Of a DNA stretch of 64,000 nucleotides, positions 38,001 to 52,000 are shown piece after piece. Source of the DNA: Trichoplax adhaerens. Lineage: Eukaryota > Placozoa > Uniplacotomia > Trichoplacea > Trichoplacidae. The notes beneath the pieces were generated by a model. It searched no databases, had not been told where the DNA came from, and was given only the letters and a program-made list of their open reading frames with translations. The first letter of the stretch is position 1. Every line of letters begins with the position of its first letter. The stretch lies in assembly GCF_000150275.1 (NCBI RefSeq), contig NW_002060944.1:396860-460859 (forward strand). Reading direction: 5' to 3'. Made by a program: the position numbers and the translations under genes.

Positions 38001-41000
38001 ATCAGATGCTTCTATTAAAATTAATTTAAACGATTTTACGGGTTTACTTTGCAGATTTGTAATTAATATCTAGTATATTGACGCCTCACAGCTATTATTC
38101 ACTTTATTTATATAAAAAAATGAATTTGTATAATATTTAGCGCTATGACTAAGTAGTTACATGCAAAAATTAATAACTTAACTCATAATTTTAGAATAAA
38201 TCTTCATAATAGGAATGAATTAAACAATTTTAACGGTAAGGTAGAGTGACATACATCAAAGTCTTATATGAAATAAAATCAGTAGAAAAATTTAGTCAAC
38301 TTACTGATTAATAAGAGTCTTATTCCACGTTTTTGGATTACCCCATACTTTACTTAATTTGCTAATGATGATATTACCAGCTTCACGAGGTAAAGTAGCT
38401 GCTACACCCGGTGTCTTGAAATAGGTTTTCACAAATGCGGCAACCTAATCCAATTAGATGTTTTAGAATCTCAGAATATTGAATCATTACTAATTCAATC
38501 AATGCTGTTGAATTTTAACTCAAGAATGTGAAACTGTCACCTCTAAGTGTAAAGCTATTTATAACTGTAAAAAGAAATGATTAATAAAATGTGAGTATTG
38601 CAGTAATCAAGTTATCTCATTGAACTGCTGCTACAGATATTTTTCATTAATGATCTCGGCAGATGCTCTACTTTACGCTCAGAACAGCTGTTTTAATTTA
38701 ATGAAGCATGTAAGCTATATATATTTTTTTCTACTCAATGTCTGCTATTTTATGAAAAAGTTAGCTGATGTTAGATTAGCGCTTTACTGAATGATCATTT
38801 TCTAGATACAAAGTGGCTACAGTATATCATAGAAAGTGTTAAAAGCCTTAGAGTTAATTTTAGCAGATATTATTTCTATAATTTATCAACTTAGAGTAAC
38901 CTTTGATGAATTATTTTGTAAAGTTCTATAGCTAAGATGAAAGGATGCGTATTCAACATTTTTCTGCTATATCATTAATGCTCCATGAGAGCATTTGATA
39001 TCAGTAATTTCATACCTTGATACTTATGTCTATTCTATTAATCTTATCCATTATGTTATGGTTTAGCAATTATTATATGAATTTAGCTTGAAATTTACGG
39101 ATACTTTTATGCTGTAAAGTTCTTCCATTGTATATAATTAAAGTTACTGATTGATGTATTTTGTTTAAAGTTACAAAACGATTTGTGTGCTCTGGTACTC
39201 TGTAAATCTTCTACCGTATCTAAGAAGACTTTTTACATCATATCTTGTATGGTACTGAACGTAATGTAAATTGCTGCGTTTAAGGCTCATATAATTGTTC
39301 AATTTAAGCTAATTCACTTCTTTCTACGTTTATGCAATAAAACTAAGAAAGTATAAAAGATTTACAAATCTAATAAGGGATAAGTAAACTCAATCTACAA
39401 TTCCTGGATATACGTATAGCTTAAGCTATTATATAACCATAACAGTATCACCAACTATTATAGCTGAAATAATAATGAAAAAGTAATCTGTATTCGAACA
39501 TGGTACACATAGACAAGATATTAGCACAGTAGTGGGATTAGAAAAAATTAGCGTTCAATTTGATCTTAATCTATTCTATCATGCCAAATCACGTACATAT
39601 GAGTTGGATAAAAGTTTGAGGTATTTCACGTCCATATAGGGAAGTAAGATATAAGAACGGAACTTAAACTGTGAAGATTGAGAAATGGTCCAAGTATTGG
39701 GTTTGCCAAATGCTCGTACAGCAGCTTGAATTATAGCAATTCGTTGTCCCTTGTCAGCATTACGCAGCATTTCTCCTACGACTTTAGAGCTATATTTCAA
39801 TTTTATCAGCATGTTAGAATTATGAATTGAGCTTCTGATTGTGCAGTAGCTTGTAGCTCAATATTGTGCTATGCAATGGGGAAATTTAAGTCGTTATCAA
39901 TCTAGATCGTAGTAAATCGAAAGTAATTTTATTCAGCTCAACTCACTGGTCAGGAGAACTTAAAATGGTTTTCCAAACCAAAGTAGGAATTTTTGCAAAA
40001 TCTTGAGGTGAGAAACCGTTGAAAAATTGGGGTAATCGCAACTTTCTCAATAGATCTAAATTCCATTTATTAGCATTTCCGTAGTGTACCTTCGCAGCTG
40101 CAATGATGGCCGCAGAATAATCTTTCGGAATGGATTTTTTCGAGGCAGTAAACAAGATCTAGAGGTAGATTATGATTTTAATTAATAAATGTTGATACGA
40201 TATTCTTGACAATGATCTAATCAAACTAAGCTAACTATTAAGACGCTGGAATTTTGCTAATCTGCATACTATTATTTCTACTTTGTCTAATTGACTTGCT
40301 ACATTTCAGCGTCCTACTTCTGCATTGCTATAATTTTCGAAATATCTGATAGCTATCTTCAGAACACTCAAAATGAAGCAGTTCTTACCGAAGTTTGTTG
40401 AATCATATTCAGAAAGACTTCCTTAGTAGTTAACTTAAGGAAATGGGCTAAAACTGCCGATTGTCCCCGAAAGAGTTTATTAGCAATGGATTTAATCATT
40501 GAAGTAGGAAGATTTTGAATAACTTCAGGCTAGAATTATAAGTATTACATATGAGCGAGAGATCAACGCATTTATACGTAGAGTAAAAAGCATAAACGAC
40601 TATAAAATCAATGAAATAGTTACTTTTAAGATACGAAAGACTTCCACTGGGACTTTAGCCAGTTCACTCAGGGTTAAGTTTTGAGTGAAATTTGCATCGG
40701 TTAACTTCTCCAAGACCTCCGATGGCAGCCTTTTCAACATGGCTTGAATTCGTCTATAGAATTATTCACGAGATAAATATGAAAGTCAGATATGATGATA
40801 GAAGTTTAAAATTAATTTATACTTCTTTCCAAGCTTGCAGATAGTCAATAAGAACATCTTACATCTTAGCATGCTTCTCCAATTGTGCTTCTCTAGAGCC
40901 AGGTTTAGGAGCTTGTCCAGGTTTATGAAACTGAAATCCATTGAAAGGATTCGATGCATTGAAACGGTAGGAACTATTGTCAGGCTTGATGAATCCTGTA

Positions 41001-44000
41001 TTGTTGACTGAAATGTGGAATAGAAATAAAAAATTAGCAGAAAATAGTTAAGGAAATAGTATTAATCTGAAAGTGGCAAATCAATTCCATTCGACGGATA
41101 TCGCGTATAATAGGTTGATTCTGAGTAACAGCTTGGACACTTTTTTTAGCGTTACAACGATAAATATATCTAAATACATAGTGTTCTAATAGGCTAAATA
41201 TATAAAGGGAACTGATAGACGGCTGAAAAGTTTATTTCATGTTACTCAGCTGTTAGCCACTTTTGGAGCTAGACCTTTACTTTTATTATCTAGTAGAATC
41301 TTGACAATAAATTTAATATACATTTCGATAGTGTATCATTATAATTTTGTATGTCTTAAGTTCGATTTAGATACTACTATTTGCACTATTTCTATTTTTA
41401 AGTAGCTGGGCTTATTTATTCATTGTCGATAGAGAGTTCTAGTGCTGCTCGAAATTAGCTCAAGATTACAAATACATCATCGCATCGGTGTGAATTTCTT
41501 AAGATAAGTTTAGGAGCTTTATTTTTGGTATTTGAGCTTCTGAACAACTTATTTGTAGAATCATACCCATTTCATAATATTTCTTTCATTGCATACATTT
41601 CAGGCTATGAAAGAAGGATATATATATATTATATATGTACGGAAATTGATAGGGTCTGCATATGACAGGTAGACTAAATTTGGAGAATTTGCCTAATAAA
41701 CCTCATGAAATGAAAGAATAATATACTGCAGGTAATGAAGAAATCGTATATTCACAAAGAATTGATAACTGAGACTACGGTTGCTGTTTTGGATTACATA
41801 ATTACCAGTGGCCTCTTAATTAGATCTATCATATATATTTGGATGATACGAATTTCATTTATTTCAGTGTTAATCTAAACCAAAGTAAGCACTTTTATGG
41901 CAATATATCTATTCGGAGCCATGATCTAGTGATCCCATTGGTGAATTAAACTATACACTAATGTCGCAATTTTGGACTTGCAAAACGAAATATACTCGTC
42001 TGCTAATCCGTAAGTAAATATAAACTAAGATCTGATGTTTTCCTACTTTCTCAAATTGTAAGTTTATTTTCATTATATGATATCTATAATTAAATTATGG
42101 TATCTAAGCATAATGATAAAGCACTGACATTTGATATTGATAAAGATGACTGCTGAATGAATTACAGTTTAAAATAACAGATTGAATAAAAGGCTGGCCA
42201 ATTTGTATTTTTTATACGCTGAGTAATCCTTTTATTAATCGCTAATAGTATCGTCGAGATATAGCGCGATTATTAAAGTTAATAAAGACTCTATAGCTCC
42301 TAAAATCTCTAGATTTCTATCAAAATTATTCATGGCAGATTTAAGTTGTAAATTTTTTCAGCGACGATTGCAAACACATTCTTTCGAAAGTATTTTAATT
42401 GAAGGATTAATTTGATGTATCCTAGATATTCTGTCTATCAATACACTTGATACCGGTAGTTTTCAGTAATTCGCAGATGGTTAACTTCGATTCAGAATTA
42501 TTGATGTAAAATTACCATACAAGGAAACAGATAACCAAACTACACTATATTAATTTATTAATATGACTTAATTGTCTTTCGAATAAACGGCATTGAAATG
42601 GAATAGGATAATATTGTAATTCGTGAATAGTCTGGAAAGAGAATGGCAGCCGATTGAAATGTACCATTTTCAATGAAATCACTAGAGAAGCTACTATGGC
42701 AATCAAGTATGTGATACAATAAATTTTTGTGAACTTTTAAAGGAAAATTTAGTTTCACGGATGATATTATTTCCTCGGCTGGAGTTTAGTGATAGTGGCC
42801 ATATAAACGGTATACCGTTATGATTAATTCGACATAATAGGCTTGTTTAAATTAAGGAAAGTGACTTGTGAATCTTAGCAATTTCAGCTGAGAGCTAGAG
42901 TAAGTCTACAATTAGAACTGTAACTAATCAGGCTGGAATTGGGCGAAATACAAGCAGATGTTTGACATATAAAAAAACTTGAAATATAAAAATGGATTGA
43001 AAAGGAGACTTTGGGAAGATAATTCAATCTCTATATAAATAGAATAATGATACTGTAGGAAGAATGGAATGAAATTTGACAATGTAAACACTCTATTTCT
43101 AAGGAATCAAAGGATCGGTAATAAAATAGTATCAATTTAGAGAAAGTGTAACGTTCTTCCTATAAGTGTCAGCAATTAGGCTAGCCTACACGAAATTATC
43201 GGCCAATATAGTCAGAATTAATTAAAAAAGAAATCTACAAGAATTTTTTAAGGAACTGAAATATAAATGGAGGTAAACACTTGCATAGATAGAATTGATC
43301 TGTATGGAAGAGAAAAAATTGTTCTACGCTCCTTTTTCTAGTAATTGTTGTTGACAGTTTTACTTGCTAACACTCGTTAAATTATTTGAATAGAGTGGAG
43401 ACTAATATAAATATGAATAGACATTATTTCATGAGCGATCTGTATTGAAACAGAATTGACGCTAACTGGCATAGAATTGACAAGCGATGGGAGTTTAGTA
43501 CACCTCTATTGCCAATTCTTAATAGTTCATACTACTTTAGGACTTACCTGACGAATTTGAAGGTCTTCCTGAGGAATCTAAACAGATCGAAAGAAAATAT
43601 AATGAAAATGCTAGAATGAAAACAGAATCTTCTCTATTACTTACGCGGTAATTCATGAAAAAGTAGAAAAGTTATTATTTTTAGGACTTACTCGTTGAAT
43701 TCGAAGGTTTTCCTGAAGAAGCTAAATAGATCGCAAGAAAAATACAATAACAATGTTAGAATGCAAATGAGATCTTCTCTATCCTCTGTAATCATAAAAC
43801 AGTGGAGGATAAATTAAATTTAAAATTAACTGTATGGACTATGCCAAGGTGTGAAATGCCCAATACAAAAGAAATATACGTAATTTAACAAAATTTAAGA
43901 ATTAGAAATGGTGAGAGAATAATTCAGGAATAGATAGTCAAGACTATCGTAATGATCCTTCACAACATAATTCAGTTTTGATCCTAACTAGTCTGTACAT

Positions 44001-46495
44001 TAATTTCTCTTCAGAATAGATCTGATAGAGTACAGGAATACTCTATCTTTGACTATATAGCGATGAGTCTAAGATTAACAGTAGTCCATTTAATAAAACT
44101 GGGGGCCAAGGCCTATTTAGGGAGGTTAAATAAATAACTGTAACAATCTTATCCTTAAGGTGATGAAAGCCCTCAACAATTCAGCATGTGTAAATTAGTC
44201 TGTAGTGCAGTAACTGCTATGCCATTGATAAATAGCATTTATTTTTTATCATTTCATTTTATATCTTACCATAACACTGGATGGTATATCGCAAATATTT
44301 CGTCTATCCTAATAGAAATTGACTATCGCTACTTTTTTTATTATGAAATGATATTGAGGTAATTGTCAACAGTAGTGAAACAATTCCTTGCTGTGGCTAA
44401 CCTGCCATCTATTTAAAATTTTGATATAATTCTAAATCTAGGATAGTGACTGATAACTGAATGGCTAATGCAATCTCTTAAATAGGGCAAACTAACTATT
44501 CAGGGCATTTCATTTTCACTTATTACATGAAATACAATAAAATCACCAATTGCAAATACGAAAAGCAAATAATTACATTTGTAACTACACACCATAGAGA
44601 TATAAGGTAAATAACTCATTCTAGATAGCAATATACTTATTTATGAAGATTATAGATAAATTAATTTAATAAAGTCGACTGCTTATGTAATTGAACCCAA
44701 AGATGATTATCTTGTTTCAGTGACCTTAATAAATTTATTGGCAATCATATCTTTATCAAGACTCTTTTAAGATTCTAACGTTCATTAGCCCTATTATCCT
44801 ATACTACAATATTTTGCAGGGAGTAATGAAATTGTTGGCTATTACATTCGAAAGTGTACTGCTCTAGTATTTAATACTGTTATGAACGACGATTATGAAC
44901 AAAGAGCCATCGTTCAATCATCTCGATGCTGCTTTATTGTGGGATAGGAAAATCGCTTGTGAGTTTCTTTTAGTATAGAAATCTTTGTTAATGTTGAATT
45001 AAAATTAGGGATCCCAAAAGAAAAGAGAGCTAACGTACCATTTCTTTATTTTTTTACTCATATGTGTGGCTTCATTCATATCTGCATAATGATTAAAGTT
45101 TTAAGCTCAAAATTTTCCGATATAGGAAGCACTACAAGAGTATTCTGATCTACTAACTGGTTTTGCTTCAATACCGCTATATTACTCTATCAGGAAAATG
45201 GGTATGAGCTGAAAATTATTTGATACCGGCCTATAATTTATGTACTATGTTTAAGTTACTGAACTGTGAATCTAACACTCTATTACCAATAAAAGATTTC
45301 AACGGGAAATGATGCTACTGATGTTGAAGGTGTTCAAGCAGTGTATAACATTAGAAAAAGCACTTTGCCACTAAAAGTGGACCATATAAACGCAATTACA
45401 CATCATTTCTAATCGGTAAACCGCTTAAAGTTTAAGGCCATTAGTGCACGTATGTAAGTAAGTAAGTAAGAAAATTCTGTTAATTGCAATGTTAATGCAA
45501 TTTCATAACGTATGAAACTGCCGTCGTCTGCGAAGGTGCTTTCTAGTAGAAGGTGGGATATTAGTAGATATAAAATAAAAAATATTTGTATAAATAACTA
45601 TTAATTATCGATTATCTATTTCATGCATTATTTTCCACTGATTAGCTAGTGGAGCAGTAAATTCTGCTTTTAATTTTATTTAATCAACTATGGCAATGTG
45701 TAGAACATTTTCCATAGTGTAAGAAACGAATAGAGAAAAAGAACTCAAGCGAGAATAACGTAGCAAAAGAGGGTGGATAATAAGATGAAGGCATATTAGT
45801 AACACGAGTACGTTATGACACTGTTACTCGATGGATACTTCAGTTCAGTCGCAATACAGTGGATAAATTACTGTAGCGATAAGTGTAGCGATAAAGTAAA
45901 GAAAAATGCACTAGTACGCAAATTATTAACCGACAGTAGATAGGATATAATTCTTTTTCACTACTGGTACTCTGAGAAAATTTTTAAATTAAAGTCACTA
46001 GTATAGATTGGATTAGATGAGAATAATATCAATGGCCGCATCAGTTAAGCTTGATCAAGAAGAATTCTCAACTCGATTACCCATTTTAGTCTGCATCCTA
46101 AACTAAGCTCATGTCGTTACATCAACTAATTCGATGGAATTCAACAAATAAGTTTGCATTAGCTGCTTAGTTTTCTTCTATAAAATTCAATTCTATAGAA
46201 AATACGCTCATAATTTTCATTGATTAAATGACATGCTTAACTAAACATAAGGCAGAGTGAATTTATGCTAGTATCCTTCCTATTTAATATTATAGAATTA
46301 CTAATTACGAATAATATGATCAAGATTTCACAAATTGGTATAAAAATAAATAATATTCCGCTAATATTCCCTTTCAATTTGATTTGCATTTTATGTTACT
46401 ATAGCTTGTAATTAAATGAACTTAATCAGAAACTTACCGGCTTCTTGAAAAATGAAAAGCATGGCTATCAAAGCCAAAAATGCATATTTCATCAT
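32082..46495 (-). CDS. Gene A: mesothelin/stereocilin-like GPI-anchored repeat protein, 1200 aa
   Basis: 26 exons (minus): 46438-46495, 43692-43721, 43548-43577, 40863-41007, 40624-40753, 40389-40529, 39947-40158, 39597-39789, 38305-38444, 37736-37847, 37442-37627, 37297-37350, 37040-37210, 36561-36698, 36401-36486, 35925-36158, 35449-35581, 35133-35329, 34841-34952, 34393-34686, 33340-33492, 33027-33172, 32759-32901, 32551-32648, 32277-32472, 32082-32152. Total 3603 nt, in frame throughout. Signal peptide MMKYAFLALIAMLFIFQEA; Ser/Gly/Pro-rich region about 20-85; then helical repeats to about 1110 with superfamily signatures (LGSLVTGLS, ILSFGKLVCGM, LGSDLSTGL, YGNPKNW). Furin-type RRRR at about 869-872; Ser/Thr stalk about 1157-1177; tail 1178-1200 (SAATAIRAG then LSLVASIVIAITML) fits a GPI signal. 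Mesothelin-family proteins act in adhesion or as extracellular coats; the role here is inferred. Intron 23 needs a GC donor. Confidence 0.85.
41618..41637. repeat. (AT)n microsatellite in gene A intron 3
   Basis: A run of alternating AT broken once, inside the 2.5-kb intron between the cassette exons and exon 4. Confidence 0.8.
43528..43800 (-). repeat. Tandem duplication creating two 30-nt cassette exons in gene A
   Basis: Two copies of a ~143-bp block (about 43528-43650 and 43671-43800) each contain one 30-nt exon with its acceptor, donor and flanking intron, including the shared TTAGGACTTAC and TCTTCTCTAT landmarks. Each exon is phase 1-1, so gain or loss keeps the frame, and encodes S-S-G-x-P-S-N-S-x. 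Confidence 0.85.
43722..46437 (-). other. Intron 1 of gene A
   Basis: 2.7 kb between the signal-peptide exon and the first cassette exon. No open frame stands out. A (GTAA)n run occurs at 45454-45470. Long first introns of secreted-protein genes often carry regulatory sites, but none can be named here. Confidence 0.6.
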
Positions 46496-46770
46496 GATGA
46501 AAATTTTTTCCTTTACTACTTGAATGAATCGTTTCAATCAAATTAGCCTCCAAATTAACCGTAGATTGCAACAGGCTAAAGGATGATAGAATAACTAGGT
46601 AAGATACGCTATCAATTTAAAGTTAAGTAATTAAAAAAGTAGCGTATCACAGACTACAAATTAAAGACAAGTAAAAAAAATATTAATGGGCCAATGCGAA
46701 AGATTTAGATTATGATCTTAATGATGTGGGAAACAATTCTAGATTCATTGCTTTTTATTAATTTAAAAGA

Positions 46771-46850
46771 GCCCATTCAATCATCAACTTGATGATAAGG
46801 CATCTATAGTTGAAAATAACAACAACAACGACAGCAATAACAACAACAAG
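46771..46850 (-). promoter_or_regulatory. Upstream region of gene A shared with gene B
   Basis: About 276-355 bp upstream of the gene A start, CATTCAATCAT..., then ATC[TC]ATAGTT.GAAATAACAAC and an (AAC)n run, occur in the same order as at 61661-61740, about 254-333 bp upstream of the gene B start. This indicates that the promoter was duplicated with the gene and partly kept. Confidence 0.6.
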
Positions 46851-49060
46851 TAGATAATAACGGCCACGGACTAGACAATTCTATCTAAATATGGATAAAG
46901 CGAAAAGTATTCATGGTCCTTTGTAGAGTAATCTTGCCATTGATTAGAATAGGGACACTTAATCTCTATCCAGTATTTCACTACAGGGCGAAGTTATTGT
47001 AGTAAATATCGGATGACGGCGATGATAATTGAATAAAAGTAAAAATAAAATGCAATAGCTATCTAGTTGAATTCGATTGATATAACTATAGAAATAAATT
47101 GATAGTCAAGATACGGTAACTTGTCAACAATAGTAACAATCAGCTATTGTTATCAGATCGATTTATTGTCGTTTCGATAGCATGGCAACATGAGATGACG
47201 TGATTAAAATATAAATCATTCAATTGCTTTCTAGTCTATTCGAATGATTGAACGTGTCCTCCTATCTACTCTATATTTAGGTGGACTTCATGCTGGTCCA
47301 AGCCATTGAAAATGAATTAAATCCGAGATAGATTATGAGAGACTTAACTAGATCATATTTACATTTTCATCTCTATTTTTTTCCATATTTATCATGGTGA
47401 TATTGAATATCAACAATCCTATACATAACTATTTGCATTAACTCCGCCTAAAGGGAGAGGATAGGCGACTTTAGAAAACCCGTTGCTAATAGGGAATTGT
47501 GTGGGTAGGTTGATTACTTCAATAATTTACCGCACTCGTTAAATTGTAACAACATGCAGTCCAGCAATTCAAAACAGTGACATCACACATCGATCACTGA
47601 ATATAGACAAGAGCTCTTTCTATTATAGCCAGCTTGATTAAATCGTTAAATCTCTGTATATTGAGAAAGACCAAAATTATTTCCATCAATGACATAATGG
47701 ATTTTTTTCGTTTACTGAGAGAGTGCAGTATAACCATCGATTATTATCGCGCAGTACCGCAAAATAGCATTTTTATACGATGGATAAAGTAGAATTGTAC
47801 ATTCTTACATGTATAGCAACAGTCACTGATTTGATTTATAAGCCATGAAGGGATAAGGTAGTAAACTCAAAAGATATAAATTAATGATCTAAGAACCCTT
47901 TGTACGCATATATCCACGGGATCATGGATTATATTTTAGAAATATTCGTATCTATTACGATCTATACGGTAGCACACGTTTGCTTGATACCCTTGATGGG
48001 CAATCGATGTCCACTTATAGTCTACTTTCAATAGTAAAGCCTCTACATAATTATAACCGATGTGTCTTTAAAGTAGATAAGAGAAGTGAGCTATCACAAT
48101 CTTATACTCTATGATGCATTTAACGTCATACTAAATTGAAAATTAATGTAATCAGCCCAATAGAGGTAGAAATAGACGATAAACAGAAGTTAATTGTGAT
48201 GTGAATAGTTTAAAGGTCGAAGGAGCATTTACAGCCCATAGATAGAGTATATTGAGGCAATAATATCGATAATTAAGAAAAAATACTTGTGTATATATGC
48301 AAATGGGCAGCAATCACTGACTTGATTCATAGGCAATGAAGAGATAACAAAAGTAAATCTAATATCAGCAAATTTCTGTTCTATGAGAGTATTTGTATGT
48401 CATTATTGCCCGCTACTAGTCACTTTTGGTCCGATTTTAATTGTGAAATACTATACAGCCAATTCTATACATATACGGTAGCTCCAGTAGTAAAGAGCAA
48501 ACGAATAGTGACAGTTCTAAATCCTATCAGATTTGTTTAAGTTTGAATAAAATTAGTCATTCGATCAAAAAGACAAAATTGGTCCGAACAATAATTTATT
48601 AGTGTGGAGTACGAACGCCCCCGAAAAGCCAAAGTACTATAGTTAAAACAAGAGCAGGATGGTTGTTAGAAACCCTTGTTTAAACGGCTATCTGCAGGTT
48701 CAGTCTGTTTAAGACTTGATGACAGCACATCTAAATACGGGACATGCTACCTTTATATTAAATTAAGTTAATTTCAAGCACACAGACGATAAATCAATAT
48801 TTAGGGTAGCTACATATATTCAAATTTCATTGTTACTTCCAAGAGTTAATATCCACATGACAATTTAGTTATAAAGGGTTAAAATTTATACGTCTCGGTA
48901 AGTACTGTTTCATAAGTACGAGTACCGTATCCGAGGAGAAATTACTTGTTATCATAAAATGGACCAAAGTCAAGTAGATATTTATAATGAAGTTAAATTG
49001 ATGAACGGCGTTCTAAAACTACGTAGACAAAAAATAGTGTAGTTCTAGCTAGAAAAGGAA
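46851..49060. other. Intergenic region between gene A and gene B
   Basis: No exon chain found. It contains a diverged repeat (about 47800-47880 and 48290-48370, sharing GCAA.AGTCACTGA.TTGATT.ATA and a GAAG.GATAA block). The 3' end and poly(A) site of gene B must lie near 48.6-49.0 kb, but no clean nearby hexamer was seen. Confidence 0.5.
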
Positions 49061-52000
49061 TTAAAGACTCCCCATGGCGAAAACAACGCATATCACTAAA
49101 GACAGACCAGCTCTGATTGTGGTAGCAGCAGCTAGAAAAAAATTCAAGTGTTATATTTAGGATATGAGGCATGATCTACCGTATAATTACGAGACCTCGT
49201 GAATATAATTTATTAACATATACAGCATACTAGTAATATACAGTATTAACTTACATGTCGTTGTAGACTTTACTGTCGTCGCAGGAGTTGCTGTAGTTTC
49301 GGTGACATAATTATCACCTTGCTGAGCTTGATTTAAAGCTTGTACTTGAGCTGGTGACAAGGAAGATTTCTGGGCCGCAGTCACCGCGCTAGCTTGGCTT
49401 TCATCAAATTGGCCAATTTGACCACTTGAGAATTTCTAGACATATCCGTGGAGAGTGAGTTAAATAATGTTGATAAAGCATAACTTTCAAATTTTGTGCC
49501 TAAAACTTACTGCTAACTGACCACCAGGAAAAAGTTTAATTGCATCCGCTTTCATCACATTAATTGCATCTCTACTTAGCGATGAAAGATCAGCAGCATC
49601 ACAGCCTCCTGTTACGTGTGCAGGCATAAAGTAGAAATGATGGTTAACTACAGTTTCGAATTATAATCATACTAATGGTATTATAGTATCTAAGGATAAG
49701 TAGATTTTTTAGCTATAAACCTAAAACAGCTCCTGCACTTCGAACAGATGCAGTTTCCCATGTTGAAACTGTGCTACCAAACGATTTCTTGGCTTTAGAG
49801 CACAACTGCTGCAACTGAGTTAATGACATTCCTGACACAACTCCGATAGTATCCGCTGCATCTCTAATAACATTATTTGTAAAATATAAACAACGAAAGT
49901 GAGTATAGCTAGCACTAAATATACTTTCACAACTGCGAAAAGTTTAATATGCAATAGCCTAGGCAGGCTCATTGACTTACTCATAGGCTTGCGGAGTCAT
50001 TTTACCCAAATCCGATGCTGATAATCCAGGTAACATATTCTTAATTGCAAGAAATCGACTCGCTGGCCAGGTAGATACATCCGATCCGGCGAAATGAGAC
50101 TTGACTTTAGCTATTAGTTGCGTTAGCTGTATTGTGTCATAATTTCAAATACCATGAATATCGATATGTTGGATTGGTAAGAATAATGTTAGTGTACTTG
50201 TAGGCTATATTTTTATATTGTAGCCTAATATATCTATCTTCATGCGACATCAACAAAAGAAAGTAATTTTCTATTTATTTGGGATTTTACCTGTGACGAG
50301 TTCCATGCTTGTTCTCCTAAAGCAGATACTGCATCAGCACTTGTCAAATTTAATTTGTCTAGATCAGATGCATTAAATCCAGTCATAATCTTTCCAAGAG
50401 AATGTATCATGTCAGGGGAGAAACGATCCAAACTGCCCCAGTACTGCAGATTAATAGCATAGTTGTTATCATTAAATCGAAATAACACTAAAACTGAACT
50501 TTTCAGACATAGAAATTTGTGTTACAAGTTCTAAAAGTACATTCTCAATTTGAGGATTCTCGTTTTTTTCAGTCTTTATATGCAGCATTTTAGCTCCGTG
50601 GTGTTTTAAGATTTTAAATAAGTATACCTTTTTTATAATTTATCTAAGAGAATGGTTTTATACAAGATAAAGTTATCAGAGTATAAAAATTCATTTCTCT
50701 TCAATTATAGAAATTTTGGAGACAGATTAATCAAACTTTCAGTCAAAACCGCAATAACTTAATGCGATGATTCCACTGAGTCAGAAAATATTCGTACCTG
50801 TTTTGCTCTTGCTGCCAGCGCGTGAATTTGTTCTTTAGATAGTGATGCATTTCCTAAAGTTTCAATTGAATCCGCAAAGGTAGCATTATCCATATTTTTA
50901 ATATGGTTGCTAGTTAACCCTGTGGATAAATCGCTTCCGAGAGAGAGGATATCATAAGATGAAATAGTATTTGTGGCTCGTCTTTTCCTAGTTGTATTAT
51001 TAATTTCGAAATATTTCGAGACGATAACTGCTTTTGTGGAAGGCAAAAATTTTTCACCATTAAAACTAGCAATGGAAAAGCGGACAGCATCCTATTACAG
51101 CGGTGGAAATTATAAATTCAGTCATTATTTAAATTTCTACATTGTAATACTTTGTCATGATACTCGAATAAGTTAGATTTTTTATGTTTTCTGTTAATTG
51201 AGTAATTACTTCTAGATTATGATATATTTCCGAGGTACACCATTTATACCGTATTTTATGTATATGAATGGAAAAATTTTTACCGGATTTAATTTCTTCA
51301 ATTCTGTTGGTGTAAAGCCATCCAAACATGGCCCAAGGTCGCGAACCGTTTCTGAAGGTAACCCTCGCATCGGATCGGCCGTATTTCCCGGATATCTTGA
51401 ATGTGAAAGTCATTCGTTTATTAGATCATGATACTACAGCTTAATAATTAGTAAACACAAAATAGATTTTCTAAAAGGCACGATAAAGTTAGTATTCCCT
51501 TTCTCTACGCACAACGATTATACCTGCAATCAAAATTAGAGTAACTGTTACAACATACCCTACAGCCATCTTGGTACGATTTGCAATTTCCATCTTCAAT
51601 GCTAAAGGTAAACAAGGTGTTCTGCACATGGAATATAAATGATTGGATAAGACATCCTTAGGAATTCTACGAATATGAGCCACTTTCATGCCACAAGCTA
51701 GTTTTCCAAAGCTGAGGATGTCGTCATCAGTAAAATTCATACTATTATCTTTTCCCTATCATCACCAATGACGTTTCCATTATAAACAATCAAAGCTAGC
51801 TAAAAATCATATCATTTAGCCTAAGTAGTTTTTCGTCTCAAAGCTTAATTGGGTAAACTTACGTAGCATCGAATAGCAGCATCAAGTCGCCTTTGATAAG
51901 CGCGAATATGTGCACCTTCAAAATTGCCTGAGCTGCCTATAATTCGAATAGCTTCGCGACATGTGGTATTAGTCATATTACCAATCTCCTCAGGCCTAGA

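Noticed and set aside
50973-51431. Overlapping open frames on both strands (50973-51176 +, 51129-51413 -, 51219-51431 +)
   Set aside because: They run across gene B exons and introns in the wrong frame or strand; the exon model explains the conserved sequence.
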